Source: an uncultured Wenzhouxiangella sp.
Lineage (GTDB): Bacteria > Pseudomonadota > Gammaproteobacteria > Xanthomonadales > Wenzhouxiangellaceae
NCBI GenBank assembly: GCA_937876395.1
Contig: CALEIM010000085.1
Location: forward strand, 1 to 18,233
Direction of reading: 5' to 3'
Length of the DNA: 18,233 nucleotides
Part shown: positions 1-6,603 of the stretch, in pieces
Layout of the letters: each line of letters starts with the position of its first letter
Position numbering within the stretch: the stretch's first letter is position 1
Notes under the pieces: model-generated
What the model was told of the DNA's origin: nothing
Database searches by the model: none
Seen by the model: only the letters and a program-made list of their open reading frames with translations
Made by a program: the position numbers and the translations under genes

Positions 1-229
1 CGATCAGCTCCTCGATCACGTACTCGTTGACCCGGAACGGCAGCACCTGGCTGACCACCTTCATATCGAAACGCTGCGCCTCGGACAGGCGCTGCACCTG
101 CTTGATCGAATCGAGATGGCGATGGGTGTAGACCTTGAATTTGCGCGGCGAAAAATGCGCACCGACATTGCTCTCGTCGCCGGATTCGTCGGCCTGGACG
201 GCCTGGACGGCCTGGGCAAGTGCATTCAT
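1..229 (-). CDS. KamA-family radical SAM protein (lysine 2,3-aminomutase-like), N-terminal fragment
   Basis: Only the first 76 codons are present; the gene runs off the left edge of the window. The ATG at 229 is preceded by GGAG (236-240 read on the minus strand) at normal spacing, which fixes the start. After a short Ala/Gln/Val-rich leader the protein reads FKVYTHRHLDSIKQVQRLSE and then a VLPFRVNEYVIEEL segment. This is the N-terminal signature I know from KamA/YodO-type lysine 2,3-aminomutase-like proteins, PLP- and [4Fe-4S]-dependent radical SAM enzymes. The radical SAM Cys motif and the PLP lysine lie outside the window, so function rests on the N-terminal region alone. Residues 6-13 contain a VQA repeat encoded by a 9-bp tandem DNA repeat. 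It could be a non-aminomutase KamA homologue. Confidence 0.65.
   Translation of the reverse strand, partial: MNALAQAVQAVQADESGDESNVGAHFSPRKFKVYTHRHLDSIKQVQRLSEAQRFDMKVVSQVLPFRVNEYVIEELI
191..215. repeat. 9-bp tandem repeat (GGCCTGGAC, about 2.8 copies) inside the KamA-like gene
   Basis: Two exact copies of GGCCTGGAC and a 7-base partial third copy follow one another. The unit is a multiple of three and encodes a Val-Gln-Ala repeat in the N-terminal leader of the KamA-like protein, so changes in copy number would keep the frame. Confidence 0.8.
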
Positions 230-527
230 ATTGATCTCCACAGTTGATGACGGCAACCGCAGGGACACCGTGGTCCCGCAGTAATGCCGCCTGGGAATTG
301 GGTTCAGGTCGATTGGGGCAGGCGCGTCTGGTCGCCGGGCGACCGCGCGGAAAATGAAAGCCCCGGACCAGCGAAAAGGCCGCATGCGCGCACTTTAAAA
401 GTGCGCTCGGGCGCTACTGGTCATCCTTCAGCATAACAAATGGGCCAGCCCGCTGCAGAGCGCCCGCTCGGCTGAGCCGACGCCGAAAGCGCTACCAGGT
501 CGTGGAGGGATCACCGGGTGACACGCT
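230..527. other. Gene-free spacer between the KamA-like gene and rof
   Basis: I see no supportable gene on either strand here. The spacer must hold the 3' end of the araC-rof transcript and probably the promoter and 5' leader of the KamA-like gene, both minus strand. The only clear structure is the palindrome at 388-406. A weaker imperfect one, GGGAC with a 6-base loop then GTCCC, sits at 262-277 in the presumed leader of the KamA-like gene. No convincing -35/-10 pair was found. Confidence 0.6.
388..406. terminator. Perfect 8-bp-arm palindrome; possible rof terminator or operator
   Basis: GCGCACTT, TAA, AAGTGCGC is a perfect inverted repeat with 8-bp arms and a 3-base centre, about 120 bp beyond the rof stop codon on the minus strand. 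As RNA it would fold as a hairpin. The U-rich tract expected of an intrinsic terminator does not follow directly; the nearest T-run on the minus strand (CTTTTC) comes about ten bases later. A dimeric repressor site for the KamA-like gene is an equal alternative. The palindrome is certain, the role is not. Confidence 0.35.
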
Positions 528-806
528 TCAACCCTCTTCAGGCGGGATGCTGTCGAACGCTACGCCATCCACCGACACCAGCTGATCGAGCCGGAGCAGC
601 TCGCCACCACCGGTGCGGACGAACTCCTCGCCGTCGCGCGCGAACACGTCGACCAGACGGTCCTCGAACCGCCGGGGTCCGCCATCACCTGAGCGGACGA
701 CGATCTCTACCACCTTCCCGGTCGTGGCAATGGCCTCGAGCCGGTCGTGAAGACCGCAGTCGATCGGCCGGTAGTCGCCTGACTCATTCATGTCGTTGGC
801 TGTCAT
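528..806 (-). CDS. rof: Rof (YaeO)-family Rho-binding antiterminator
   Basis: This 92-residue protein carries the Rof signature: DYRPIDCGLHDRLEAIA near the N-terminus (about residues 11-27), then EDRLVDVFARDGEEF (about 48-62) and a C-terminal LLRLDQLVSVDGV strand (about 70-82). Rof/YaeO is a small Sm-like-fold protein that binds the transcription terminator Rho at its primary RNA site and inhibits termination. Length matches the family (roughly 80-95 residues). The start at 806 overlaps the araC stop as ATGA, which implies translational coupling. No good SD precedes this ATG, and an alternative in-frame Met at 791 also lacks one. Being co-transcribed with an AraC regulator next to an efflux operon is unusual. 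The family call is confident; Rho inhibition here is inferred. Confidence 0.85.
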   Translation of the reverse strand: MTANDMNESGDYRPIDCGLHDRLEAIATTGKVVEIVVRSGDGGPRRFEDRLVDVFARDGEEFVRTGGGELLRLDQLVSVDGVAFDSIPPEEG

Positions 807-1759
807 GCTGGAATGCCGGAGAGGTCTCCCCTGATCTTCGAGACATCCGCCCTCGGCGGCGCGCCGAACAATCGGCTGTACTCACGGCTGAACTGCGACG
901 GGCTTTCATACCCAACTCTGTAACTCGCCGCGGCCGCTTCCAGGCCCTCGGCCAGCATCAGGCGCCGGGCTTCGTGCAGGCGCAGCTTCTTCTGGTACTG
1001 CAGGGGCGACATGCGGGTGACGCGTTTGAAGGTGTGGAACAGCGCAGATTGGCTCATGTTGGCCTGTTGGGCGAGTTCGCCGACACGCAGGGGTTCGGTG
1101 AAGCGCTTCTGCAACATCGTGATGACTTGCGAGATGCGGTTCGCCCGGGTGTCGCTGGTGGCGAACTTGCGGATTCTGGGGCCCAGTTCGCCCATCATGG
1201 CGCGGTAGAGGATTTCGCGACGTGCCATGGGCGACAGCACCGGAATGTCCTCTGGCTGCTCGAGCAGTTCGAGGAGACGCTGGAGTGCGTGCTGGGTGCC
1301 TTCATCCATGGACGCGCGGCACATCCCGCAGGAACCAACCGGGCATTCGCTGTCCTTCTCGGGAGCGGGCAGCCGGTCACCGAACTCGACGAGCAGATCG
1401 GCCACTTCCTTCGGGTCTATGACGAGCTTGGCCGCCAGGTACGGCTGCTCGGGCGACACGTCAAGCGTATCGGCCTGAACCGGAAGATGGATGTTGTTGA
1501 CCATGTAGGTCAGCGGCGTGAAGTCGATGTGGTGGTCGCCGAAAGAAATGCGCTTGCGGCCCTGAATGAAGAAACACAGCGAAGGTTCGCATACACCCCA
1601 GTGGCAGGTGACGGCCTCGTCGGCTCGATAGAGAGTCAGTCCGGGGATGTCGGTGTCGTGCTGCCCGGCCCCGCCGGTGAATCTGGTCGTCAGCTCGACC
1701 AGCTCCGGGTTGACTCGCGCATAGGCGTCGGTTGTGACGGTGGCTGTCAAGGCTTGCAT
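803..1759 (-). CDS. AraC-family transcriptional regulator (AraC_N plus C-terminal HTH), divergent from the RND operon
   Basis: This 318-residue protein starts at an ATG preceded by GGGAG with a 6-base spacer. A longer in-frame extension to 1906 is rejected because it would run through the control region and has unlikely composition. Residues about 25-180 match the AraC_N ligand-sensing domain of YqhC-like regulators (FFIQGRKRISFGDHHIDF; DIPVLSPMARREILYR). Residues about 205-300 form the double HTH (LRVGELAQQANMSQSALFHTFKR, and GYESPSQFSREYSRLFG). Six cysteines stand out: C52, C57, C62 and the cluster C139-x4-C144-x2-C147, which could sense thiol stress, electrophiles or metal. Its divergent position to a tripartite pump, and the repeats between them, suggest that it controls the pump and probably itself. 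It is translationally coupled to rof downstream. Confidence 0.88.
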   Translation of the reverse strand: MQALTATVTTDAYARVNPELVELTTRFTGGAGQHDTDIPGLTLYRADEAVTCHWGVCEPSLCFFIQGRKRISFGDHHIDFTPLTYMVNNIHLPVQADTLDVSPEQPYLAAKLVIDPKEVADLLVEFGDRLPAPEKDSECPVGSCGMCRASMDEGTQHALQRLLELLEQPEDIPVLSPMARREILYRAMMGELGPRIRKFATSDTRANRISQVITMLQKRFTEPLRVGELAQQANMSQSALFHTFKRVTRMSPLQYQKKLRLHEARRLMLAEGLEAAAASYRVGYESPSQFSREYSRLFGAPPRADVSKIRGDLSGIPA

Positions 1760-1794
1760 GGGGCACTCCCGATTGGTGAGTCTGAGTTGGAACG

Positions 1795-1800
1795 AGTATA
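1795..1800 (-). promoter_or_regulatory. Candidate -10 (TATACT) of the araC-rof operon
   Basis: On the minus strand TATACT lies about 35 bp before the araC start codon. The hexamer 17-18 bp further upstream is poor (TGGGCG-like), so the promoter would be weak or depend on an activator. The paired repeats at 1845-1880 would lie roughly 55-95 bp upstream of the start site, compatible with autoregulation. Confidence 0.3.
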
Positions 1801-1844
1801 CGCCTCGCCACCCGCGGCGCCCAGCGAGTGGCCGGCAAGTTGGT

Positions 1845-1880
1845 AGAAATAGGCAACCACTAAACAGAAACAGGCAATCA
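1845..1880 (+). promoter_or_regulatory. Candidate AraC-type operator: two 15-bp direct repeats 21 bp apart
   Basis: AGAAATAGGCAACCA (1845-1859) and AGAAACAGGCAATCA (1866-1880) match at 13 of 15 positions; both differences are C/T. Their start-to-start distance is exactly 21 bp, two helical turns. AraC-family proteins commonly bind tandem direct repeats with about this period because each subunit inserts two HTH motifs into adjacent major grooves on one face. The location, between a divergent AraC gene and its probable target, supports this role. The repeats are seen directly; the binding protein is inferred. Confidence 0.6.
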
Positions 1881-1945
1881 ACAGGCTGTTGCTCCGGATT
1901 ATTCATATGCGCAGTGACTGCCTAAGGCCTTGTCAAAGTGATACT

Positions 1946-1951
1946 TATACT
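1946..1951 (+). promoter_or_regulatory. Candidate -10 (TATACT) of the RND efflux operon
   Basis: TATACT lies in the most AT-rich part of the control region, where ATACT occurs twice in tandem (1941-1951). No good -35 lies 16-18 bp upstream (TAAGGC-like); TTGTCA at 1930-1935 is too close to act as one. CATACT at 2063-2068 is an alternative nearer the gene. An activator-dependent promoter would explain the missing -35. Confidence 0.3.
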
Positions 1952-1967
1952 TTCCCGCTGGGCAGTC

Positions 1968-1979
1968 CGGATCGATCCG
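1968..1979. repeat. Perfect 12-bp palindrome CGGATCGATCCG
   Basis: This self-complementary dodecamer lies 17 bp downstream of the TATACT hexamer and 134 bp before the adaptor start. It could be a dimeric repressor site, but a chance 12-bp palindrome in GC-rich DNA is also plausible. Confidence 0.35.
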
Positions 1980-2007
1980 CTCTTGTGAGCGTCGGGGCCG
2001 ATCAGGA

Positions 2008-2022
2008 AGGATCAGGCAATCA
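2008..2022 (+). promoter_or_regulatory. Third copy of the candidate AraC operator motif
   Basis: AGGATCAGGCAATCA shares 13 of 15 bases with the copy at 1866-1880, including an identical 10-mer CAGGCAATCA. It has the same orientation, 142 bp further downstream and 91 bp before the adaptor start codon. A distant extra site recalls the multi-site layout of AraC-type promoters and could serve either a downstream promoter (CATACT, 2063-2068) or looping. Confidence 0.45.
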
Positions 2023-2113
2023 CGCAGCAGGATTCTGCTACCGCCTCCGTGGCCCCTCCCCACATACTTTGCATCAATCGAACAACTCGCGAATCAACCA
2101 TAGAGGAATCCAG

Positions 2114-3310
2114 ATGATGCAGAGATTCAGTTCAGACAAGCCGCGAGGCCGGAACCTTCTCGTCAATACCCTGCTTTGGGTCGGTGTAGGTGCGGTCGTG
2201 GTCGGCTGCGAAGCGAGCGGGCAGGTCGAGCAGGCCCCGCCCCCGCCGCAGGTGGACGTTGCACAGGTTCTGGTCGAACCGGTGACGTTGCGCGAGACCT
2301 TCACCGGCCGGCTGGAAGCGCCCGAAACCATCAATCTACGGCCGCGAGTGAGCGGCTACATCCAGGAAGTGACCTTCGAAGAAGGCGAACTGGTCGAGGC
2401 CGGCGATGTGTTGTTCCGGATCGACCCGAGGCCCTACGAAGCCCAGGTGAAGTCCGCCCGGGCCGATCTCCAAGACGCGCGCACGCAGGCCGGACTGGCC
2501 GCGCAGGAAGCCGAACGCGCGCAGCGGCTGATGGAAGACCAGGCTGTTTCCCGTGAAGAGTACGACCAGCGCCAGGCGGCGCGGGCGCAGGCGCGGGCTC
2601 GCGTCAGCATGGCCGAGGCCACACTGGAGACGGCCGAGCTCAACCTCGAATACACGAGGGTGACGGCGCCGGTCAGCGGCCGTGCCGGACGCGCGCAGGT
2701 GACGAAGGGCAACCTGGCCAACGCCGACCACAGCCTGCTGACGACCATCGTCTCAGTCGATCCGTTGCACGTCTACTTCGACAGCAACGAGACGGCGGGC
2801 CTGGGCAGCATGAACCTGGTCGACCCCGAATCGAACACCCAGGTGTCGGTCACGCTGGAAGGCAGTGAACAGCAAACGCACATCGGGCGACTCGATTACA
2901 TCGATAATCGCCTGGATTCAGCCACCGGTACGCTGACGTTCCGGGCCGTGCTGCCCAACCCGCTGGGCACGCTTCGTCCGGGGCAGTTTGCCCGTGTCGA
3001 GATGCCGATTTCCCGACTCGAGCAGGCCCGGCTGGTGAGCAGAAAAGCGGTGCTCACCGACCAGGACCGCCGCTATGTCTACGTGGTAGGTGTTGACAAT
3101 CGCGCCGAGCGCCGGCCGGTACGAACCGGGCGGGCGGTCGGCACGCTTGTGGTTATTGAGCAAGGCCTCGACGCCGGAGACCGCGTAGTCGTCAGCGGCA
3201 CCCAGAAGATCTTCCAGGCGGGCATGCCGGTCGATGCCACGAGCGTGGCCATGCGTACCGAACCGCCCGCGGGCGGCAGCGAGGCGGTCGTGATGAACCA
3301 GCCCTGGTAG
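2114..3310 (+). CDS. RND efflux periplasmic adaptor subunit (MexE/OqxA-type membrane fusion lipoprotein)
   Basis: This 398-residue protein starts at the ATG at 2114, chosen because AGAGGA lies 6-7 bases upstream and a lipoprotein signal follows. The signal has a hydrophobic run (about residues 15-30) and lipobox VVGC with lipidated Cys32. The mature protein shows the adaptor order: beta-barrel strand, biotinyl-lipoyl half (RPRVSGYIQEVTFEEGELVEAG), DPRPYEAQ and a helical hairpin (residues about 115-170), second lipoyl half (RVTAPVSGRAGRAQVTKGNL), then the barrel and membrane-proximal domain with DNRLDSATGTLTFRA, as in MexE/OqxA. It links the transporter to the outer-membrane channel in the periplasm. 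It is the first gene of a three-gene operon, followed by a 98-bp gap with two hairpins. Substrates cannot be read from sequence. Confidence 0.92.
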   Translation: MMQRFSSDKPRGRNLLVNTLLWVGVGAVVVGCEASGQVEQAPPPPQVDVAQVLVEPVTLRETFTGRLEAPETINLRPRVSGYIQEVTFEEGELVEAGDVLFRIDPRPYEAQVKSARADLQDARTQAGLAAQEAERAQRLMEDQAVSREEYDQRQAARAQARARVSMAEATLETAELNLEYTRVTAPVSGRAGRAQVTKGNLANADHSLLTTIVSVDPLHVYFDSNETAGLGSMNLVDPESNTQVSVTLEGSEQQTHIGRLDYIDNRLDSATGTLTFRAVLPNPLGTLRPGQFARVEMPISRLEQARLVSRKAVLTDQDRRYVYVVGVDNRAERRPVRTGRAVGTLVVIEQGLDAGDRVVVSGTQKIFQAGMPVDATSVAMRTEPPAGGSEAVVMNQPW

Positions 3311-3326
3311 ACCGCCACATTCTCCC

Positions 3327-3344
3327 GGCCGCGGCGACGCGGCC
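3327..3344 (+). other. GNRA-capped hairpin after the adaptor gene
   Basis: GGCCGCG, GCGA, CGCGGCC forms a perfect 7-bp GC-rich stem closed by a GCGA loop, which fits the GNRA tetraloop rule. It begins 16 nt after the adaptor stop codon. No T-tract follows, so it is not an intrinsic terminator. A stable 3' hairpin could protect the upstream message or set relative expression of adaptor and transporter. Confidence 0.5.
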
Positions 3345-3369
3345 CTTCGACCCCGTTGTTCTGTGTTGA

Positions 3370-3391
3370 GACGGTGCCGCACGGCGCCGTT
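3370..3391 (+). other. Hairpin directly before the transporter ribosome-binding site
   Basis: GACGGTGCC pairs with GGCGCCGTT around a GCAC loop, with two G-U pairs. It ends three bases before the strong SD AGGAGG (3395-3400) of the transporter gene. A stem this close to the SD could affect ribosome loading. The pairing is visible; the effect is inferred. Confidence 0.4.
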
Positions 3392-3408
3392 CCGAGGAGG
3401 CTTTACCC

Positions 3409-6400
3409 ATGAACTTCTCCCGTTTCTTTATCGACCGGCCGATCTTCGCCGCGGTGCTGTCGATCGTGATATTTGCCGTGGGCCTGATCGCAATTCCCAA
3501 CCTGCCGGTCAGCGAGTATCCCGACGTGGTGCCGCCCTCGGTGATGGTCCAGACGGTCTACCCCGGTGCCAACCCCAAGGAGATCGCCGACACGGTGGCC
3601 ACGCCGCTGGAGGAGTCGATCAGCGGCGTCGAGGACCTGATGTACTACAAGTCTGTGGCCGGCTCCGACGGCGTGCTGCAAATGACGGTGACCTTCCGGC
3701 CCGGCACTGATCCCGACGACGCCGCCGTGCGCGTGCAAAACCGCGTCAGTCAAACGCTTGCGAGGCTTCCCGAGACCGTACGCCGCCAGGGCGTGACCAC
3801 TCAGAAGCAGTCGCCCACCTTCCTGATGGTGGTGCACCTGACCTCGCCCGACGACCGCTACGACACGCTCTACTTGCGCAACTATGCGCGGCTGCACGTC
3901 CGCGATCGCCTGGCGCGCGTGCCCGGCGTGGGTGATGCGCAGATCCTGGGCGGCGGCGACTACGCCATGCGCGCCTGGCTGGACCCGCAGAAGGTCGCCG
4001 CGCGCGGCCTGACGGCCAGCGACGTGGTGCGCGCCATGCGCGAGCAGAACGTGCAAGTCTCGGCCGGCCAGCTCGGCGCCGAGCCGATGCCCGGCAGCGA
4101 CTTCCTCACCCTGATCAACGCCCGCGGCCGGCTGGAGATGCCCGAGGAATTCGGAAGCATCGTGCTCAAGACCGGCGCCAACGGCGAGATGGTCCAACTC
4201 TCGGATGTCGCGCGGATCGAGCTGGGCGCGGACAGCTACAGCCTGCGCTCGAAACTCGACGGCAAGGAAGCTGTGGCCATCGGCATCTTCGAAGCGCCGG
4301 GCGCGAACGCGCTCGAGATTCGCGAGCAGGTCGTCAACATCATGGATGAGCTTTCGCAAAGCTTCCCGGCAGACATGGAATACCGCACCGTTTACGACAC
4401 CACGATCTTCGTGAGCGAGTCGATCCATGCTGTCATCAAGACCTTGCTTGAAGCGGTACTGCTGGTGGTTCTGGTCGTCACGCTGTTCCTGCAGACCTGG
4501 CGCGCATCGATCATTCCGCTGCTTGCTGTGCCGGTGTCGGTGGTGGGCACGTTTGCCGTGCTTTGGTTGCTGGGCTATTCAATCAACAGTCTGGTGCTGT
4601 TCGGCCTGGTTCTGTCCATCGGTATCGTCGTCGACGACGCCATCGTGGTAGTCGAGAACGTCGAACGCAATATTGAGGAAGGCCTGTCGCCGCTGGCCGC
4701 TGCGCACCAGGCCATGCGCGAGGTCTCGGGACCGATCATCGCCATCGGCCTTGTGCTGTGCGCGGTGTTCGTGCCCATGGCCTTCCTCGACGGCGTCACC
4801 GGCCAGTTCTACCGGCAGTTCGCCGTGACCATCGCCATCTCGACGGTGATATCGACGATTAACTCGCTGACCCTCTCGCCAGCGCTGGCCGCCAGACTGC
4901 TGCAGCCGAAGGGTGCACCCAGAGATGGGCTCACGCGCCTCATCGACCGCCTGTTCGGCTGGCTGTTCCGACCGTTCAACCGGCTGTTCAACGCCTCCTC
5001 CAGGCGCTATCGGCGCACGGTGTCGACCTTCCTGACGCGGCGAGGTGCGGTGTTCGTCGTCTACGCTCTGTTGCTGGCGGCCACCGCCGGAATGTTCCAG
5101 GCGGTGCCCGGCGGCTTCCTGCCCATACAGGACAAGATGTACCTGATGGCCGGTGTCAAGTTGCCCGAGGGCGCCTCGCTCAACCGTACCGACGCCATGC
5201 TGCAGGAGGTCATCGACATCGCCACTGATATCGACGGCGTCGAGCACGCTGTCGCCTTTCCGGGACTCAACGGCCTGCAGTTCACCAACACCTCCAATAC
5301 CGGCGTGGTCTTCTTCTCGTTGTCGCCGGCTTCCGAGCGCAAGCTGAGCGCCGAGCAGATCAACGCCCGCATCAACCAGGAAATCTCGCAGATCAAGCGA
5401 GGCCAGGCGTTCTCATTCATGCCGCCGCCGATCCAGGGCCTGGGTAACGGCTCAGGCTTCCAGTTGTTCATCGAGGATCGCGCCGGGCTCGGCTACGGCG
5501 AGCTGCAGAACGCAGTCAACGCTTTCCAGGGCAGTGTCGCCCAGACGCCGGGGCTGGGGTTCCCGATCTCCAGCTACCAGGCCAACGTCCCGCAGCTCGA
5601 CGCCGAAGTCGATCGCCAGAAGGCCAAGGCCCAGGGCGTACCAATCGACGAGCTGTTTGCCACGTTACAAACCTACCTGGGCTCGACCTATGTCAACGAC
5701 TTCAACCGCTTCGGGCGAACCTGGCAGGTGATGGCCCAGGCCGACGCGCCGTATCGCAACAGCATCGAGGATGTCGCCCGGTTGCGAACGCGCAACGCCA
5801 ACGGCGAGATGGTGCCGATTGGATCCATGGTCACGCTCCGCGAGAGCTATGGCCCCGATCCGGTGCTGCGCTACAACGGCTTTCCCGCCGCCGACCTCGC
5901 CGGCGAGGCCGACCCGCGCATACTCTCTTCGGCCCAGGCAATGGACGAGCTCGGCAACATCGCCGACCAGGTCCTCCCGGCGGGCATGGCCTTCGAATGG
6001 ACCGACCTGAGCTTTCAGCAGGCGACCCAGAGCGGGGCGGCCTGGCTGGTGTTTCCGCTCGCCATCCTGCTGGTATTCCTGGTGCTGGCCGCGCTGTATG
6101 AAAGCTGGGTGCTGCCGCTGGCGGTGATCCTGATCGTGCCCATGTGCATGCTCTCGGCACTGCTGGGGGTCTGGATGACCGGCGGCGACAACAACATCTT
6201 CGTGCAGGTCGGCCTGGTGGTGCTGATCGCGCTGGCCTGCAAGAACGCCATCCTTATTGTGGAATTCGCGCGCGAGCTCGAGCAGCAGGGCCGCGACACG
6301 ATCGAGGCCGCACTCGAGGCCTGCCGCCTGCGCCTGCGTCCGATCATCATGACCTCAATCACCTTCACCGCCGCGGTGGTGCCGCTGATGCTGGCCACCG

Positions 6401-6603
6401 GCGCCGGTGCGGAAGTGCGTGAAGCGCTCGGCATTTCGGTGTTCTTCGGAATGCTGGGTGTGACGCTTTTCGGCCTGTTTCTTACCCCGGTTTTCTACGT
6501 CGCCCTGCGCAAGCTTGCCGGCGGCCGGTCGATGGCGCGCCCGCCTCAGCTCGCGCTGCCGGGTCCCGATACCGATTTTCAAGCGGGAGAGTCTCATGCA
6601 TAA
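3409..6603 (+). CDS. RND multidrug efflux transporter, inner-membrane subunit (MexF/OqxB-type HAE1)
   Basis: The 1064 residues match the usual HAE1 length. The start at 3409 has a strong SD (AGGAGG, 8-base spacer), and MNFSRFFIDRPIFAAVLSI is the typical N-terminus and first membrane helix. Order: TM1, porter domain (NLPVSEYPDVVPPSVMVQTVYPGA), TM2-6, cytoplasmic linker, TM7, second porter half, TM8-12. The TM4 proton-relay pair D409-D410 (GIVVDDAIVVVENVERN) and the TM10 lysine K945 (ALACKNAILIVEFARE) are intact, so the pump should be active. Such trimers use the proton gradient to export drugs, dyes, solvents or metabolites from periplasm and membrane. Closest in character to MexF/OqxB/BpeF; drug range unknown. 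Its stop overlaps the outer-membrane factor start by 8 bp. Confidence 0.95.
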   Translation: MNFSRFFIDRPIFAAVLSIVIFAVGLIAIPNLPVSEYPDVVPPSVMVQTVYPGANPKEIADTVATPLEESISGVEDLMYYKSVAGSDGVLQMTVTFRPGTDPDDAAVRVQNRVSQTLARLPETVRRQGVTTQKQSPTFLMVVHLTSPDDRYDTLYLRNYARLHVRDRLARVPGVGDAQILGGGDYAMRAWLDPQKVAARGLTASDVVRAMREQNVQVSAGQLGAEPMPGSDFLTLINARGRLEMPEEFGSIVLKTGANGEMVQLSDVARIELGADSYSLRSKLDGKEAVAIGIFEAPGANALEIREQVVNIMDELSQSFPADMEYRTVYDTTIFVSESIHAVIKTLLEAVLLVVLVVTLFLQTWRASIIPLLAVPVSVVGTFAVLWLLGYSINSLVLFGLVLSIGIVVDDAIVVVENVERNIEEGLSPLAAAHQAMREVSGPIIAIGLVLCAVFVPMAFLDGVTGQFYRQFAVTIAISTVISTINSLTLSPALAARLLQPKGAPRDGLTRLIDRLFGWLFRPFNRLFNASSRRYRRTVSTFLTRRGAVFVVYALLLAATAGMFQAVPGGFLPIQDKMYLMAGVKLPEGASLNRTDAMLQEVIDIATDIDGVEHAVAFPGLNGLQFTNTSNTGVVFFSLSPASERKLSAEQINARINQEISQIKRGQAFSFMPPPIQGLGNGSGFQLFIEDRAGLGYGELQNAVNAFQGSVAQTPGLGFPISSYQANVPQLDAEVDRQKAKAQGVPIDELFATLQTYLGSTYVNDFNRFGRTWQVMAQADAPYRNSIEDVARLRTRNANGEMVPIGSMVTLRESYGPDPVLRYNGFPAADLAGEADPRILSSAQAMDELGNIADQVLPAGMAFEWTDLSFQQATQSGAAWLVFPLAILLVFLVLAALYESWVLPLAVILIVPMCMLSALLGVWMTGGDNNIFVQVGLVVLIALACKNAILIVEFARELEQQGRDTIEAALEACRLRLRPIIMTSITFTAAVVPLMLATGAGAEVREALGISVFFGMLGVTLFGLFLTPVFYVALRKLAGGRSMARPPQLALPGPDTDFQAGESHA

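Larger units (their letters stand above)
1760..2113. promoter_or_regulatory. Divergent control region between araC and the RND efflux operon
   Basis: This 354-bp stretch has no supportable gene. It holds three same-strand copies of a 15-bp motif (1845-1859, 1866-1880, 2008-2022), a 13-bp inverted repeat CAACAG-G-CTGTTG (1879-1891), an AT-rich segment (1936-1953) and a perfect 12-bp palindrome CGGATCGATCCG (1968-1979). Possible -10 elements are TATACT at 1946-1951 and CATACT at 2063-2068 for the pump operon, and TATACT (minus strand, 1795-1800) for araC. None has a good -35, as expected for activator-dependent promoters. A GATCAGG direct repeat with 10-bp offset occurs at 2000-2016. The mRNA leader before the adaptor gene may exceed 40 nt. 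Confidence 0.6.

Noticed and set aside
518..1846. A 442-codon open frame on the plus strand opposite araC and rof.
   Set aside because: It is antisense to two recognisable genes, rich in Arg/His/Gly/Ala from GC-rich codon shadow, has no domain and no plausible SD.
1760..1906. A 49-residue N-terminal extension of the AraC regulator to 1906.
   Set aside because: The internal ATG at 1759 has a good SD and starts the conserved domain; the extension covers the operator repeats and is Cys/Arg-rich without similarity to the family.
3403..4428. A 341-codon open frame on the minus strand inside the RND transporter gene.
   Set aside because: The opposite strand encodes a full, conserved transporter; the antisense product is His/Ala/Arg/Gly-rich with no known fold.
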